This document shows positions 1 through 13,518 of a stretch of DNA of 64,000 bases, one piece after another; within the stretch, counting starts at the first letter, position 1, and every line of letters begins with the position of its first letter. A program made the translations under genes and the position numbers. Below the pieces are notes generated by a model. That model saw only the letters and a list, made by a program, of their open reading frames with translations, did no database searches and was not told the DNA's origin. Source of the DNA: Trichosphaerium sp. ATCC 40318 (taxonomy: Eukaryota; Discosea; Flabellinia; Trichosidae); the NCBI GenBank assembly GCA_038496445.1, contig JALMLS010000065.1, forward strand, positions 372,001 to 436,000, given 5' to 3'.

Positions 1-70
1 CACTTGATTCCAAAACGGGAGCATAGTTTAAGGTAAAAAATAATAAAACAAACACGCACGACCACATCTA

Positions 71-2172
71 ATGAAGACAAGTATTTTGGTTCTATCACTA
101 TTGTATTGCGTAGTACAATCTTTAGCTGTTATGACTCTCAATGTTAACCCTTGGAGAGTTGTAACAACGTACAGTACTGGTACTAATCAGTTCCTAATGC
201 TGTGGAAGGACCCAAGCTCAGATTAGTACGTTAAACAACTATCTATTTTCAATCAACTAATTCAACCTAGTCACTTCGAAGGCATCTTCTACAATGAATT
301 CACAGAAGTGACGAGGTCTATTTACGTTGATTCATTTTGTCGTATAGCTCCTGATTCTAATAATCATAAGTGGCTTCAATACGATATTGAATATGGTCCT
401 CGCAATAAATTCAATGTTGTATATGCTTGTGCGGTGGATGGAACAACACACCTCGCTATAACATTTTTGGATGAAAATGGCTCCTACGCGGGCTACAAAC
501 GCAATCTTCTTAATTACGGAGTAATAGGAGATATGAGGCCTACTGTAACTCATGGAACTGTCCAGGATACTATGTTAGTAACATTTCATGAGGGTTCGGG
601 CGCTAAACGATTGTTTATGAGAGGTGGAGACCTGCAATCGTGTTGTGATTCTCTCGCTGCTACCGTTACTGCTCCAAAGATTATGGCTTACGACCTCCCT
701 TGGACCGACAAATTATTTGTCTATTCTTGGGAGGGTTTTATTCCCTATCCTAATTCGAGACCAACTGCTGGTGGTATTATAAATGCTAATTCTGGTACAA
801 TGACTACATTAAATGAAATTCAGCGACGTGGTGTTTCGTTTGCACATAGTTCAAATGGCAATTTCGTCTCTCTAAGCCGTAATCAACATTCGCGTGTAGT
901 GTTTAGCGGTATGAATTATTTTTATTTGTCTTGGTTACACGTAAACTAAATTATTCTGTTTCATAGATAACAGTGGCACTACGTTTACACTAGGGAATCA
1001 ACCAAGTGTGCCAATCAAAATTATTTACTTTGCAGCTATTCATAAGTTTGTTGCTGTTACATGGGATGCCACTGCCAGCAAGATCAGAGTGTATACAATA
1101 CATGAAGATACGTAAGTCTCACCTACCGTTTCGTTCATTATTTTTACTATTACCATCTAACTAATGTAGCTATGCTATAACTGATGAAGAAGAAATTACT
1201 TTAACTGATGTGCCTACAGAAAACTATTTTTTCGATGTACATATTGGTACTTGCAATCTACTGTTGACTTCTCTTGTTGATTCAAAAGCACAATTCAATC
1301 TCTTCAAAAGGATATGTGCTTCTCCAACGACCGCATCACCAACAATGCCACCAACAACAATGCCGCCAACAACAATCCCGCCAACAACAATGCCGCCAAC
1401 AACAATCCCGCCAACAACAATCCCTCCAACAACTGTAGCTCCTACAACAGGAGCGCCGTTGACTACTGAGCAAACCGTTTCACCTACCTCTCCAAATACA
1501 TGTGCACAGCAAACTGGTGTACTAACCGATGATCAGTGCGTGTGCGGTGGATATCCTCAACCTTTGGAGCGTTGTTTGTGTATTGATAACAAGTGGACTT
1601 TGTTTGGTGACTTTTATGTACCAATCTTGTTTACTTTAAAAGTGCCATTAGTAATTCAAGGTATTTATAATATTACTTATCGCTACTTACTCTAACTTTA
1701 ATTAAGGTTCAATGTGGTGGCAACAAGATAGTCAGATAATATTCGATAGACAAGGAGTAATAGAAGTAACACAGTGTGTGTTTGAACAAGGTATTTATTG
1801 CGAAAACACTTCTTTTACAGTTTTCTTGTTATTGTACTAAGTGCCACTCTTTTAGAAAAAGCTAAAGTCACAATCAAAAATATCTCAACAGTAGGACCTC
1901 TTATTGATTTCAAAGGATCACAATGTACTGCTATTCTATCGCCTGGTCAAGAAGAAAGTGAACCTGGAAAAGGGGATGAACCACTTTTGAAAGTAGTCAT
2001 TTTTCTTAGTGGACTTGTACTACTTGCATTACTTATTGTGATTCCAACTGTTTTGTGGTTAGTTTTCAAGGTTAAAAAAGCGCGAAATAGTAAAAATACA
2101 GCGCGAAATAGCAAAAATACAGCACGAAATAGCACAAATACAGCACGAAATACCAAAAATACAAATAAATAA
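71..2172 (+). CDS. Mucin-like type I membrane protein, six exons
   Basis: Family not recognised. Six exons join in frame: 71-225, 271-908, 967-1111, 1170-1660, 1707-1790 and 1856-2172, giving about 609 residues. The N-terminus is a signal peptide (Met-Lys, then a hydrophobic core starting at ILVLSLLY). A roughly 300-residue globular ectodomain follows. Next comes a Thr/Pro linker built of PTTMP/PTTIP units (likely O-glycosylated, inference), a short Cys-rich patch, one transmembrane segment near residues 540-562, and a basic cytoplasmic tail of four ARN(S/T)xNT repeats. The layout is that of a cell-surface receptor or adhesin. The start is chosen because only this ATG gives a signal peptide in frame with exon 2. 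Branch-point-like CTAAC/CTAAT sequences lie just upstream of several acceptors. Ligand unknown. Confidence 0.8.
1336..1446 (+). repeat. 15-nt tandem repeat coding (P-T-T-x-P)
   Basis: About seven degenerate copies of a 15-nt unit (CCAACAACAATGCCG-like) encode the Thr/Pro linker of the membrane protein. Repeat number is likely polymorphic. Confidence 0.85.
2092..2169 (+). repeat. 21-nt tandem repeat coding A-R-N-S-K-N-T
   Basis: Four copies of a 21-nt unit encode the basic Asn-rich cytoplasmic tail of the preceding membrane protein, directly after its transmembrane segment. Confidence 0.85.
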
Positions 2173-2911
2173 AACATGTAAATATTCTACCATATTGCTG
2201 TTGACTTGCACAATATGTGCGTTGCTATTGAGATCACACTGTGTATGTACGAATATTAATCGTTCTGATAAGCAGATAGCTACAGCCACTAAAAGTTGAC
2301 TTGACTGCTTTTAGCACACGCACATCCTTATATGCAGTTTGCAAACCTGGGGTTGGTATGTAGACGGTTTACCACTCAGCTCTCGTTCGAAGGCCAACCT
2401 GCGGTTCAAAAGCGGTCCTAAAAACGAACCTTTACAACTTATATTTTGGCTTGCTGAGCCTTGTATTAACAAGCTGTTTACGATTGTGAGAAAGGAAGGA
2501 TGTCTTGCGATGCAAAATTTTTGGAAATGAGCTGGATACCAAATCCATCCTTCCACTTAAAGTATTAGCCAGTGATGCCGAAATTGAATTGTAGACTTTT
2601 CGAACGTTATGTAGCCAGCTACGCAAAAGCTGACCAGCACCACTGGTAGTGGTTAATAAAGCCCGACAACAGTATACCCGGACTACGATATCAGCGGTTA
2701 TTACTGTGGAACGAAATGAACAACCAAAACACCTACCGCACTAAAAAATGGGGTATATATTTTGTCCGACGCGGTTATTAGCGTAAGAATACTACTTTAA
2801 ACAGTTTAAAGCAAGAAAAAATCTAGAAGTTCGGGAAGGTTCCAGAAGCGAAAAAACGCGAAATTTCTGTAAACGCTTAAAAAAACCTAAGTGCTAAATC
2901 ATCCTTCTATC
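2173..2911. other. Intergenic, no gene recognised
   Basis: Short open frames occur on both strands but none has introns, domains or a convincing start. Composition around 2300-2560 is less A+T-rich than neighbouring spacers, so a decayed element is possible. Confidence 0.5.
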
Positions 2912-4151
2912 ATGTCTGCAGCAGCTCCAAAAGTACTTGTAGTATTCTATTCAACATATGGACACAGTACGTCTATAAGCGATTGTTTAAAGCTTAGCCT
3001 CTGTTTCATAGTCTTTGCTATGGCCAAAGCTGTAGCCGAAGGTGCTACAAAGGCAGGAGCTGACGTAACTTTGATGCGCGTAGCCGAGACCTTACCTGAA
3101 GGTGCACTCAAGGCCATGCACGCTCTTGAAGCTCAAAAGCAGTTCGCTGATGTACGTTTATTGCATTCCAACCGGTAGTTTCACCAACGGTTGAGTACAT
3201 GTTTTGCATGCGTAGAATGACATCGCATCAACCGTCCTAGCCGTTTTTTTGTACTTCTTTCGCAACAGCGTGCAAACTCAAGAAAAACAAAACTGTTTCT
3301 CCTTTGCTTGCTTCCAAATCACACGTTCCTCAAGATTTTGTTGCTCACTCTCGTTGTTGTAGATTCCTATTGCTGATCCCAAGGACATCGGAAAATACGA
3401 CGCTGTTATCTTTGGCACTCCAACTCGCTTTGGTATGGCTTCCGCTCAAGTACGTTAACAATCTTCCACATCATTAGACAAAAGACCTTATAGTCTTAAT
3501 TAGATGAAAAACTTCCTTGACGCTACTGGCGGTGCTTGGTTCCAAGTAAGTTATTGATTTATGTTTCAAAAAAAAAAAACAGTTTTCTTACTTCGACTAC
3601 AGGGAGCCCTTGTTGGTAAAGTAGGTGGCGTTTTTACATCTTCTGGAACACAACATGGTGGTCAAGAATCTACTATACTCAGCATGCACACTGTTATGTT
3701 GCATCACGGTACAAAACACCATTTGTGTTGCTTTTTTCTTATTCTTTCAAAACAGGTATGGTCATTGCTGGCTTGCCATATTCCTTTACTGGCCAAAAGG
3801 GACACGAAACTGTTGGTACGTAGCATTCCATCTACTACAATAAAGAGCGAAAAAACATATGAACGCCATGCAACAATGAGACTTCTTTTTCGGTTGAGTC
3901 TTTTTTTATTGTTTTCTGATTTGGTTTCTTTAGTTGGTTGTTCACCATATGGTTCATCAACTATTGCTGGTGGTGATGGATCTCGCATGCCTTCTGATAC
4001 TGAGCTTGAAGGAGCTAGTTACCAAGGAACTTATATTGCCAACATTGCGAAGGCTCTTACAGGTACTTTTGTGATTTTTTCTCTTTCGGCTGCTCGTTAT
4101 TTATCTTGTGTACTAGCTGCTGGATCTGTTATTCCAAAAACCAAAGAATAA
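2912..4151 (+). CDS. WrbA-type NAD(P)H:quinone oxidoreductase (flavodoxin-like)
   Basis: Predicted FMN-dependent quinone reductase of the WrbA/Pst2/Ycp4 family, which reduces quinones by two electrons and protects from redox stress. The N-terminus shows the flavodoxin FMN loop ([11 protein letters not shown]). Then come [29 protein letters not shown] and the C-terminal YQG...IAKAL region, all hallmarks of WrbA. Eight exons are inferred with GTACGT-type donors. The second intron (3152-3362, 211 nt) is much longer than the others. The reading frame is intact to the stop at 4149-4151. A paralogue lies inverted at 58727-60114 with introns at the same positions. The start is the only ATG directly before the flavodoxin strand. 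Cytosolic or membrane-peripheral location is inferred from the family. Confidence 0.9.
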
Positions 4152-4690
4152 ACCAAGCGAGTAAACACCAGGGTTTTACGGGTGTTGTTTTTGAGCAAGA
4201 ATAAAAACCACAATCTTTGACAAACAAAATCTAACGCCCAATTGTACTTACATCACCATGTTATTGTTGAAATCAATTTGAAGCTTTATTGAGTACAACA
4301 AAGGTAGCTGTAAAAACAAATGTATGATAGGAAAGTTAAAATAGCTTACTTGGGTTCCATACGCGTGGAATATAATAGCTAAAGCCGAGCGGCGTACAAT
4401 TACAGCTTTTGCATTTGTACAAACCCAAAAACGGCTCGAGTCGGTGTAAACGCACTACAATAAGTTGCAATGACCAAACTGCGCTCAAAACACCAAAAGC
4501 AAATACTGCACTTTTAGAAAAACAACCAAAAAAAACAAGTCCGTCACTAACCTTTACTGTGCGGCGTAATAAGCACTCGGTTACCGGACATATTCATAGT
4601 TTCTTAGGCAGCGTAGACGCCAAACAAAAAAAAAAATAAAATGGAGAATTGCGGAAGCTAAAAGAATTCAAGCACCCTTTTTTTGTTCCA

Positions 4691-4702
4691 AATCACGTGA
4701 TT
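4691..4702. promoter_or_regulatory. Palindromic E-box AATCACGTGATT
   Basis: A perfect 12-bp palindrome centred on CACGTG, the core bound by bHLH factors of the Cbf1/Myc/USF type. The same extended core recurs in several spacers of this window. Confidence 0.5.
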
Positions 4703-4750
4703 TATTTATTTTATCTACAAGTAACGCCGCAAGTTTTTCCGACGCTTAAT

Positions 4751-4760
4751 CTCACGTGAG
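4751..4760. promoter_or_regulatory. Palindromic E-box CTCACGTGAG
   Basis: Perfect 10-bp palindrome around CACGTG, 50 bp from the preceding one. Confidence 0.45.
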
Positions 4761-4803
4761 CATCAATTTCATCACAATCGCGTGTTTCATTCTACCCTCA
4801 TCG

Positions 4804-4998
4804 TCATAGGTCGTCATCAAGGCTATACATCAAACCCTGTGCTGGCTTCTTTTTTGAAAATACCCTCTTAAATGCGTTTGGTTTTTTAGGTCCTTTTGCT
4901 GCCTTCTTTCTTCTCGCTTCCTCAGGGTGGAAAATTTTCTTTTTTGGTTGATCTATGTATGTTCTATGGCTTTCCTGTGTCATTATGCTGCTGCTCAT
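4804..4998 (-). CDS. Small basic hypothetical protein (64 aa)
   Basis: Intronless frame of 64 codons. The protein has a Ser/Thr-rich start, a central Lys/Arg-rich block (EEARRKKAAKGPKKPNAFKR) and an acidic Asp-Asp-Asp-Leu end. The strong charge pattern and the clean ATG and stop argue for a real gene, perhaps nucleic-acid binding (inference). No family recognised. It could instead be a chance frame. Confidence 0.45.
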   Translation of the reverse strand: MSSSIMTQESHRTYIDQPKKKIFHPEEARRKKAAKGPKKPNAFKRVFSKKKPAQGLMYSLDDDL

Positions 4999-5386
4999 GT
5001 TGTTTTATGTATTTGTGGTTCTAACGGAATGATTTCTAAACGCACTTAATCTTTACTGGATAAAATTCCGTTCACTGACTTTGACTTAAGCCTGTGTTGC
5101 GATCACCACGAAGATCCACGGTGATACAGATTTAGGAATAAACAGCATTGTTATGCATAGGCGACAAGACCCTCAACGGAGTTTTACACTCGTAGATTCT
5201 TGAGAACTTGAATCACATGAATTGCTGTTCTTGTTGACGTTCAAATTAGGAATAATCACGTTTGTTGAATAGAATGAAGGCCTGTATTGATCCGTATAAA
5301 TGTATTTTTTTACAACGACCATGCCTTCCCATCTTTGACAGGAGTTTTTAGTGAACGGAAGCTCACTTTATTGGTACTGTTTTTTG
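4999..5386. other. Intergenic, nothing recognised
   Basis: A+T-rich spacer between two minus-strand genes. It would hold the promoter of the small basic protein and the 3' UTR of the F-box gene. Confidence 0.5.
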
Positions 5387-6022
5387 CTAATATCTAATAT
5401 AAGATTTCACCCAGTTCTCGCTATCAGGAGGAGCAGAGAACTTAATAGCGTTTGGGCATATTCTAGGTTCCCTTTTTCTATGTCTCACATACCCAACACT
5501 ACAATTGGTTAGCGTATTGCGCTGAAAAATCTTCGATTTATGTAGCCAAATAGTTACACATTTTTTTTGTCCAGGACGAACAGAAAGCTGAGAATGGTGG
5601 TCTGGAAACTGAAGAGAAAGAAACACAACACGAGTCCTGTACTCATAATCATTATACTCTAATAAGGAGCTGTAGATTCTCTTTACCCTTGATGCCTTTA
5701 CGTAACACTGAACAATCATTGGCTGCCATTCTGCTAATGTGCCAAGAATAAGTGGTCTTAGCATTACAACACAAAAAGACTTCAGCGGAGAGTTCCATTC
5801 TTGTTTTAGAAGTACGTTGTAAGTCCTTTTCCATGAGTTCTTGACAATACGCTTGTGTTGTTGAAAATCACGTTTACAGAGCTTCTGCCAGTGATACCAT
5901 GGTACACAATTGCTCCAAGACTTGCACACACGCGTGCACGTCATCAATTGAGGTCCATCTAAGACATCAAGCAATAACTGCATCCATAGTCGTTTATCAA
6001 CTCTGCTGCGCTGTGAAGTCAT
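5387..6022 (-). CDS. F-box-like protein (211 aa), intronless
   Basis: Residues about 12-60 (LWMQLLLDVLDGPQLMTCTR, VCKSWSN, WYHWQKLCKRDF) match the F-box pattern: Leu-rich helix, V-C-K-x-W centre, then a Trp/Leu-rich helix. The rest is a basic region of mixed helix and strand character without recognisable WD40, LRR or kelch repeats. F-box proteins bind Skp1 in SCF ubiquitin ligases and recruit substrates; the substrate is unknown here. The gene is a single exon, unusual in this window, as are the PPR gene and the small basic gene. No other known motif was found. Confidence 0.65.
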   Translation of the reverse strand: MTSQRSRVDKRLWMQLLLDVLDGPQLMTCTRVCKSWSNCVPWYHWQKLCKRDFQQHKRIVKNSWKRTYNVLLKQEWNSPLKSFCVVMLRPLILGTLAEWQPMIVQCYVKASRVKRIYSSLLEYNDYEYRTRVVFLSLQFPDHHSQLSVRPGQKKCVTIWLHKSKIFQRNTLTNCSVGYVRHRKREPRICPNAIKFSAPPDSENWVKSYIRY

Positions 6023-6756
6023 GTTACGCTAATAAATAACAAGTATGGCGGCAAAATAAGCTAATACTCCTTAAAAGGTGACCTATTGCGTATTCACTGC
6101 AGAAATAGATGTAATCAAAGTACAGGTGCGTTTCTTGTGGATTTGTGTTCCGTTTTGATGCTCTAGACGCTATTTTTACACGTTTCTTAACGTACATGAC
6201 TTAGCACCAACGCTAATATGTAAGCGCCCACTTTTTAAAACAAGATAATTCATGCTCTTGAAAATAGTTTTTAATGATTGACGCTTTACATAATAGTAGC
6301 CATACATATTGCGAATAACATGCTTCAAAGTATTACGTATTCACTTATAGTAATGTAGTCTACAACAACTGTAAAAAATAGGCTACATTTTGTTACTTTA
6401 CATATTGTTTAGCTAAGTCGTACTCATTGCACATATTTTCATTTTTTTTCTTGCCACTTTGGTTAGATGTAAACGATTGTATTTCATAACATATTTGATC
6501 GTTATTTAAAAGTAAATTCCCTACAGAGTGCCTCAAATATGGGAGTTTGTTGAATGGGATTTTGTTGAAATTCAATGCTTGCTGCACACTAAGCTGACGT
6601 TTTATTTTTGGATTCAAGAATAATTGCTTTAACTTTTTTTAGTGTTCTTTTCCTGCCTTGGTTGCTTGGAGTCTTGCAAAAAAGGAAATTCATCTTCAAC
6701 GGCTTTAAAAAAGGTTTTTATTTACAAGGGAGCATAATAGTGGGTATACTATACTA
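6023..6756. other. Intergenic, no supported gene
   Basis: Contains a 74-codon minus-strand frame (6393-6617) with no recognisable features. Otherwise A+T-rich spacer between the F-box gene and the 3' end of the ubiquitin gene. Confidence 0.5.
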
Positions 6757-7302
<546 letters not shown>

Positions 7303-10300
7303 TTAAAAAAAATACCGAGAACAAAAAAAGAAAATTGGTTGGACACATACTAAGTCAAGCGCAGTTTTACCACTTTCATTGGTCCATTCTACGTCACTAC
7401 AAGGTAATAGTACTTTTAATGACGATAAATGACCACCGATAGCTGCCTACAGTTACAATTTAGAATACAATTTGAACACTAACAAACAACTTCTGAAACA
7501 ATACCTTTTGCAGAGGTGTCTCAAATTTAGCATCAACACATTTTGAGTAAGCACCTCTTTCCAATAACTTACTAACAAGCTCCAACTTTCCATTTGAAGT
7601 CGCAGCATGGAGAGGTGTGCGCAATTCTAAAGAACAATAGTAAGTACACTGAGTCTCAAGTCTTGATACAAAACTGTCAACTAAACAAAAAGTGTAGGTA
7701 CCTTTGCTCAACGCGTTGATATTTACATTAGCGCTTACTAACAAGTTGAATGCATCCGAATAACCACTTGAAACAGCATAATGAAGTGGTGTCATACCAC
7801 GTTCATCAACAGATGAAGGATCAGCACCTTGTTCAAGGAACCACGAGATAATCTAATATTGATAAGTTTAGTTTAAAAAAAAGTTTTGTGGTTTCTTTCA
7901 AAAAAGATCGTACTTTGTCACGTGTATCAACATCACTTGAACAAGATATATGCATACAAGTTTTATTATTACTTGTCAAAGCATCTAATTCAACACCACT
8001 CTTTATCAACTCTTTAATACAATCCAGGTGACCTTTTAGAAGAAAAAACAGAGTTAGCCGCCTTCTTAGGAACAAGCTACTATAATTAAAATAAAGTGTA
8101 CCATTAGAAGCAGCCACATGTATAGGTTGGTTTCCATGATTATCTTTAATAGCAGTGGCACAACCCTTAAAAGTATTTAATGAGTACAAAACAAAGCTTT
8201 TTTTTTTCAGTTATTTGCTTACCAGTGAAATAAGAAGCGCTACCATATCCGCATAACCATACAGGCATGCAAAATGCATAACAGTTGATCCACCATTATC
8301 CACAATATCATGTGGTACACCTTAAGACGTAGGTACTTAATTGAAACGTAAAACAAAACAGCAAACATACCAACTTCTGTTATCAACCATTTAGCTATAT
8401 TAACATTACCAGACGATACGCCATGGTGTAGAACACTAATTCCTTTACTATCACTAGCAGTAGCATCATCTCCAGCCTATATAAGTATAAGCGTACATAG
8501 TGATATGTTAAGTCGTGTAGCTTACCTTAAGCAATAGCTTACATACTTCATCTCTTCCAAGCTGAGCTGCAAGGTGCATAGGTGTTGCGTCCTTTGATTT
8601 TTGGACTTTACACTGCCCCTTCTCAATAAGCCAAGCAACCAAGTCCTGTCCGCAATGTACTGCTAGATGAAGCATGGACGTTCCGTCTTTTGTGAGTGCG
8701 TTTACTGGAGCATTCGACTCAAGAAGTATCTGAGAAAACATTTTTGTAAGAAGACAAGTTGTTGAGGCTGAGGTATTATGCTTAAGCATACCTTTACAGA
8801 AGCGAGGTATTTTGATTCTATTGCACAATGTAGAGGTGTCCATCCGTTGTTATCAGGTTGTACTATATCTACTAAGTCTACAACAAAATGTGAACAAAAG
8901 TCGTGTTAGGAGAAAAAAAAGTAAAAACTAAAAGCCTCACCAACAAGATAAGATACACACTCAAACTGGCGTTTAGAATTAGAACTAGCCGCCAAGTGTA
9001 ATGCAGTGCGCCCCTATATTTAAAATATAAATAAACAATTACAGAAAAACGTCGTGAAAGTAGAACTAAATTCAATAAAAAGTGCTAAAAAAAAGAGAAA
9101 AAAAAGTTCATTGAACACTGAATGTGATACTCAGTGATGAAGACCTTTTAAAATCATACAAAACAGTAAATAAAGCATTCTTCTAGGGATAACCCACGCG
9201 AGGAATTGTGTAGTACAAAAAAAGAAGCCGTACAATATTATCCTTCAGTGCTAACAATTCTGGTTTCTTACTTGACAGGTACGTAATACACTCCAAAGCG
9301 CCTACTTTTGAAGCCCAGTGAAGAGGTGTATACCCTAACTTATCTCTGCGCTCAATATCTGCTCCTTTGTTGTATAGTAACTCGATTAATTCCAGGTTAC
9401 CCTTCTCAGCAGCACGATGTAATGGTGTAATACCATTTTTATCGCAAACATTCAAATCGGCTCCTTTGGTTACAAGCACTTCTACACATTCATAAAAATC
9501 TCCTGATGTAGCTAGTAAGAGAGCTGTATTTCCATTCTCATCAGTGGCATTAGTGCGAATTGATGGATCTTTGACGAGTGCAAGTAAAATGTCCTTCTCT
9601 AATGTTAAGATGTTAGGTTTACTTAATCATTAATCATTTGCTATGACGTGCTTCCAGTGTAGCAGCTATTGTGAAGTGCTGTACGACCAAACCTGTCTTG
9701 CAAATTGATGTTTGCCTTTTTGTTGAGAAGTAACTCAACTATACTCTCATGACCATACTGTACCGCAACATGTAAAGGCCCATAACGTTCCCTTTAGAGT
9801 AATTATTTTAAAATGAAGAATAAATTTTAATCGTACTTGTTGTGATTGTGCTCTATGTCATGCTTTTCTCTCAATAACATATTAACTACTTTTATATCAC
9901 CAAGTTTAATAGATGACATCAAAGGTGAGTAGCCATGCCTATCAGGAATATCAAGCTAGATAACAAAACTGTTAACATCAAACAAAGAAAGAAAAAAAAA
10001 ACGTACCTTCAGTCCTGTATCTAACAGTAGCTTTATGATATTTTCATGACCTCCTTTACAAGCACTATGTAATGGTGTGTTGCCATTTTCGTCACGAATA
10101 CTGACATTAGCACCCTGAATACTAGAATAAGACTGTGACCTTTAAAAACCAGCATCGTGATGTACATTCTCAAGTAACAATACTGCGATTTCAACATGTC
10201 CATTTATAGCTGCAGAATGTAGAGGTGTATTCAACCTCACTGATCTTTGATTCACGTCTGCTTTTCTATCTACTAGTAATTTACATATGTTCAAATCACC

Positions 10301-13300
10301 GTTCAAAGCAGCCGCATGAAGTGGTGAAACACAAAGAGAATCGACTGCTTGTAGATTTGCACCCTACAAAAAAAAGAAAAAAGTGAGTTATTTTCTCGTT
10401 TACTTTAATCTTATTATGTACATTTTCAGCAAGAAATTTTGTACAGTTCCAGTGGCTATTACTTATAGCACAAGAGATAGGTGTTACGGATTCATCCTGT
10501 AAGAAAAAAATCAGAAAACAGAAAAAACTACTTTGAAGAAAAAAGAAAACAAGAGTTTTATCATACCGCTGTTTTTGCAGTGACGTCAAATTTGTGTTTT
10601 AAAACAAGTGTTTTTAGTAATTCTATCTTCCCTGCAGCTGCAGTATAATGAAGAAGTGTCTTTCCTAATAATAGTTGTTAGACTCAAACTCGAAAAACAA
10701 CTTTGTTGAAATCTTGGTGGTTAGTACCTTGTTTATCAGGTTGATTCTTGAGATGTGGTACTTGCTTCAACATAAACTCAACACAAGCCCAATTATTACT
10801 CTTAGCAGCAATTTGAAGAGCAGTTTGACCTTCAACATTAGTATCAAGAAGGTCAACTCCTGCTGATATCAACTTTTTAAGTGTGTTAACTTTTCCAGAA
10901 AGAGCGCTAGCGTGAAGTACTGTCATACCCTATAAACCAAATAAACAAGGATAAACAATAACACAACAATAACAAAGGAAACTATAACTTACCGACTTGG
11001 ACTTTGTGGATGTTAAAGCGCCACGATCAAGTAAGACATCAACGCATTTATCTTGGCTACAAGATACAGCAACCATTAAAGGTGTACTTCCTTTAGAATC
11101 TTTGGCATTTAGAGGAGCCTTCCTTTGAAGAAGTAACTCCAATGCTACTAAGTTACCTACTGCTACTGCAGCGTGTAAAATAGTTTGTCCTTTAGCTCTA
11201 GTATCAACATCGGCACCATTCTCAAGAAACAAATGAACCATTTGATTACATCCTTGAGATACAGCTACAAAGAATATTGAGGGATTTTGTGTGGATTAGA
11301 GGTAGGTATACTATACCTAAGAATAATGGGGTCATGCCATTCTTATCTTTTGCGTTTATATCAATCCCATGAGAAATCAAAAGTTCAGCTATTTTTTCAA
11401 ATTTGTACAATGTAGCCTAAACGTCAATGAGTAAGAAAAAGCTTCTACTACTATAATAACAACAAAAGGGGATTTGTTATTTTTACTTACTTGGTGTAGC
11501 TCAGTATGACCATCTTTATCTTTTATGAAACGTGCACCTAAGGGTACGTTTAAGTGAAAGGAAAAAATAGTTTATCTTTTTATTTCTGTCGACGAAGACA
11601 ACGTAAAATAAAATAGCAGTATCAGTAAAACTAGTATTATGCTTACCACTATACAAAAGCATTTTTACACAATCCAGGGAACGACATATTATAGCTTCAT
11701 GTAATGCAGTGAATCCGCTTTTTTTCTATTTAAAAACCACTTAGAGAACAATAACAAAAGCAATAAGTAATAATCACCTCAACAGCATTGACCTCTGCGC
11801 CAGTAGAAATGAGGAGAGCAAGTGTAGTTATATTAGCAGTATTAGCTGCAAGCATAAGTGGTGTGACATCCTCACAAGTTTTCGCATTAACATCGGCTTC
11901 TACAGCATAGTTAGTATTGTAAGGTAAACAGCTTTTTAGTATTTTCTTCGTACCATCTACAAGAAGTAGATTCAAAGCTGGTGCTTGAGAATTACTAGCT
12001 GCGACATGTAGTGGAGATATATCCAACATATTTTTGGCATTGGCGTCAGCTCCTTTCGAAAGCAATAAGGCAACACAACAAATCTATAAAGGTAAGATTG
12101 GCTAATTTACAAAAAGTTCTTGTAGGAGTTTTTGCACTTACATGTCCCAATCCTGACGCTAGATGTAATGGAGTATTCTTACGTTTATCTCTAATATTAG
12201 TATCTGATTTACGCTCCAATAAATACAATAAACAATCAGAAGCGTTACTAGAAGCAGCAAAGAATATTGGTGTTTTTCCAAGATCATCCTTACTTTCAAC
12301 ATCTGCTCCACGTTGTAGTAGCCGCCTACATATGATATCAATACCTTAAAATAATATCAAGAAGGAATACCTTATACTCCATGAAGATGGTAGAACAGAA
12401 GCTAGATGCAACGCAGATAAACCATGGTCAACAGTAGCATTAATTTCTGATGTATCTGCAAAAAATTATTTAGACATCTTGGAAGTGTAACTCTTTGCTT
12501 CACCTTTTAGAAGTATCCTCTTTACATCTTCTGGTTCATTTGCCAATATATGTAAGTGTAATTCTGGCCATACACGCTTCAGAAAGTAAGATATATGAAG
12601 TCTGTACGCTCGAGAATAAAACATATATACAACTCACTCTATCGGAAATCAGAGTCTTTGCTAGGTAGGTATGTCCTAACACGATGTTAGTTTGCTACCA
12701 CAACTGTAAAAGTCACGCACCTCTCAAAACTGCAAAATAGAATGGTGTCATACCATCTTCATCTACAACATCCAAAGAAGCACCTAAAAACAACAATTAA
12801 TAAATAAAATAAATAAATTAAAATGTTCAAAAAGTAATGTATCTTGCAAACCAAAGTACAGTTTTAGATTAATCTAACAAGTTACACAAGCTACTTACCA
12901 CCTTCAATCAACGAATGAGCGCATTTATTATGGCCAGAATAAGCAGCAAAGTGCAAAGGAGTCCATCCATTCTTATCTATACACGTGGACATTAATACCA
13001 CACAAGACTGACAACTTGTGTCCTGCGCTTATAAATAACGTACCACGGCCATTCAAGTCCTCAGGTTCAATCAAAATTACAATATTTATCAAAATGTCTA
13101 TTATCCCGATTTCGGCTGCAATATGTAGACTAGTCTTTCCAGAGTCGTGTGGATGCCTCCACATAAGAGCGGCTAAAGTTTGGTTTGTATTACAGTAATT
13201 TTGGCACTTTTTTGCAATCTTGAGCGCCAAAGCGCTGGAAACGCATTCTATGTAAATATAATGCGCGGTTGGCGGTTTTATACCTTTTCCGTGTGCTTTT

Positions 13301-13518
13301 AGTAATTTTCTAGATGTTAATACATCTGAGCGAGCTATGGCTTCGTATAGACGCTAAAAGTGTTACCAATCTAAAGCCATAAAAAGCTGTACCTGTCCTG
13401 GCGGTTTTTCTTTACGCATTGCCATAATTTGTAGCTTGGCATTGCGTCGCTGCTGTAATCTACCACCACTACCATCTTTTTGTATTATTCTTTGGTAGCT
13501 TCCACTGCTATGCTCCAT
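7303..13518 (-). CDS. Giant ankyrin-repeat protein, >35 repeats
   Basis: Starts at ATG 13516-13518 with a basic N-terminus (exon 13393-13518) and ends at TAA 7303-7305 after a final exon ending FFFCSRYFF. More than 20 introns of about 40-80 nt interrupt it. I count roughly 38 ankyrin repeats with the TPLH-A-A...G-H...LL-G-A-D signature, for example near 13110, 12940, 12150, 11990, 11170, 10200, 10060, 9400, 9300, 8660, 8560 and 7790. Exons mostly carry one or two repeats, so exons and repeats largely coincide. No other domain (kinase, death, SOCS, TM) was seen at either end. Ankyrin stacks mediate protein-protein contact and scaffold or anchor membrane and cytoskeletal partners; the partner is unknown. 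Individual exon limits, and whether all exons belong to one transcript, are inferred. Confidence 0.8.

Larger units (their letters stand above)
4152..4803. other. Intergenic with two palindromic E-boxes
   Basis: No coding sequence recognised. It separates convergent genes yet holds two CACGTG palindromes (4691-4702, 4751-4760). Confidence 0.5.

Noticed and set aside
6393-6617. 74-codon minus-strand frame
   Set aside because: Basic, Asn-rich, no homology recognised; in 3' spacer of the ubiquitin gene.
7303-13518. CRISPR-like or direct-repeat array reading of the ankyrin region
   Set aside because: The periodicity is protein-level (ankyrin) with short introns, not identical DNA repeats with spacers.
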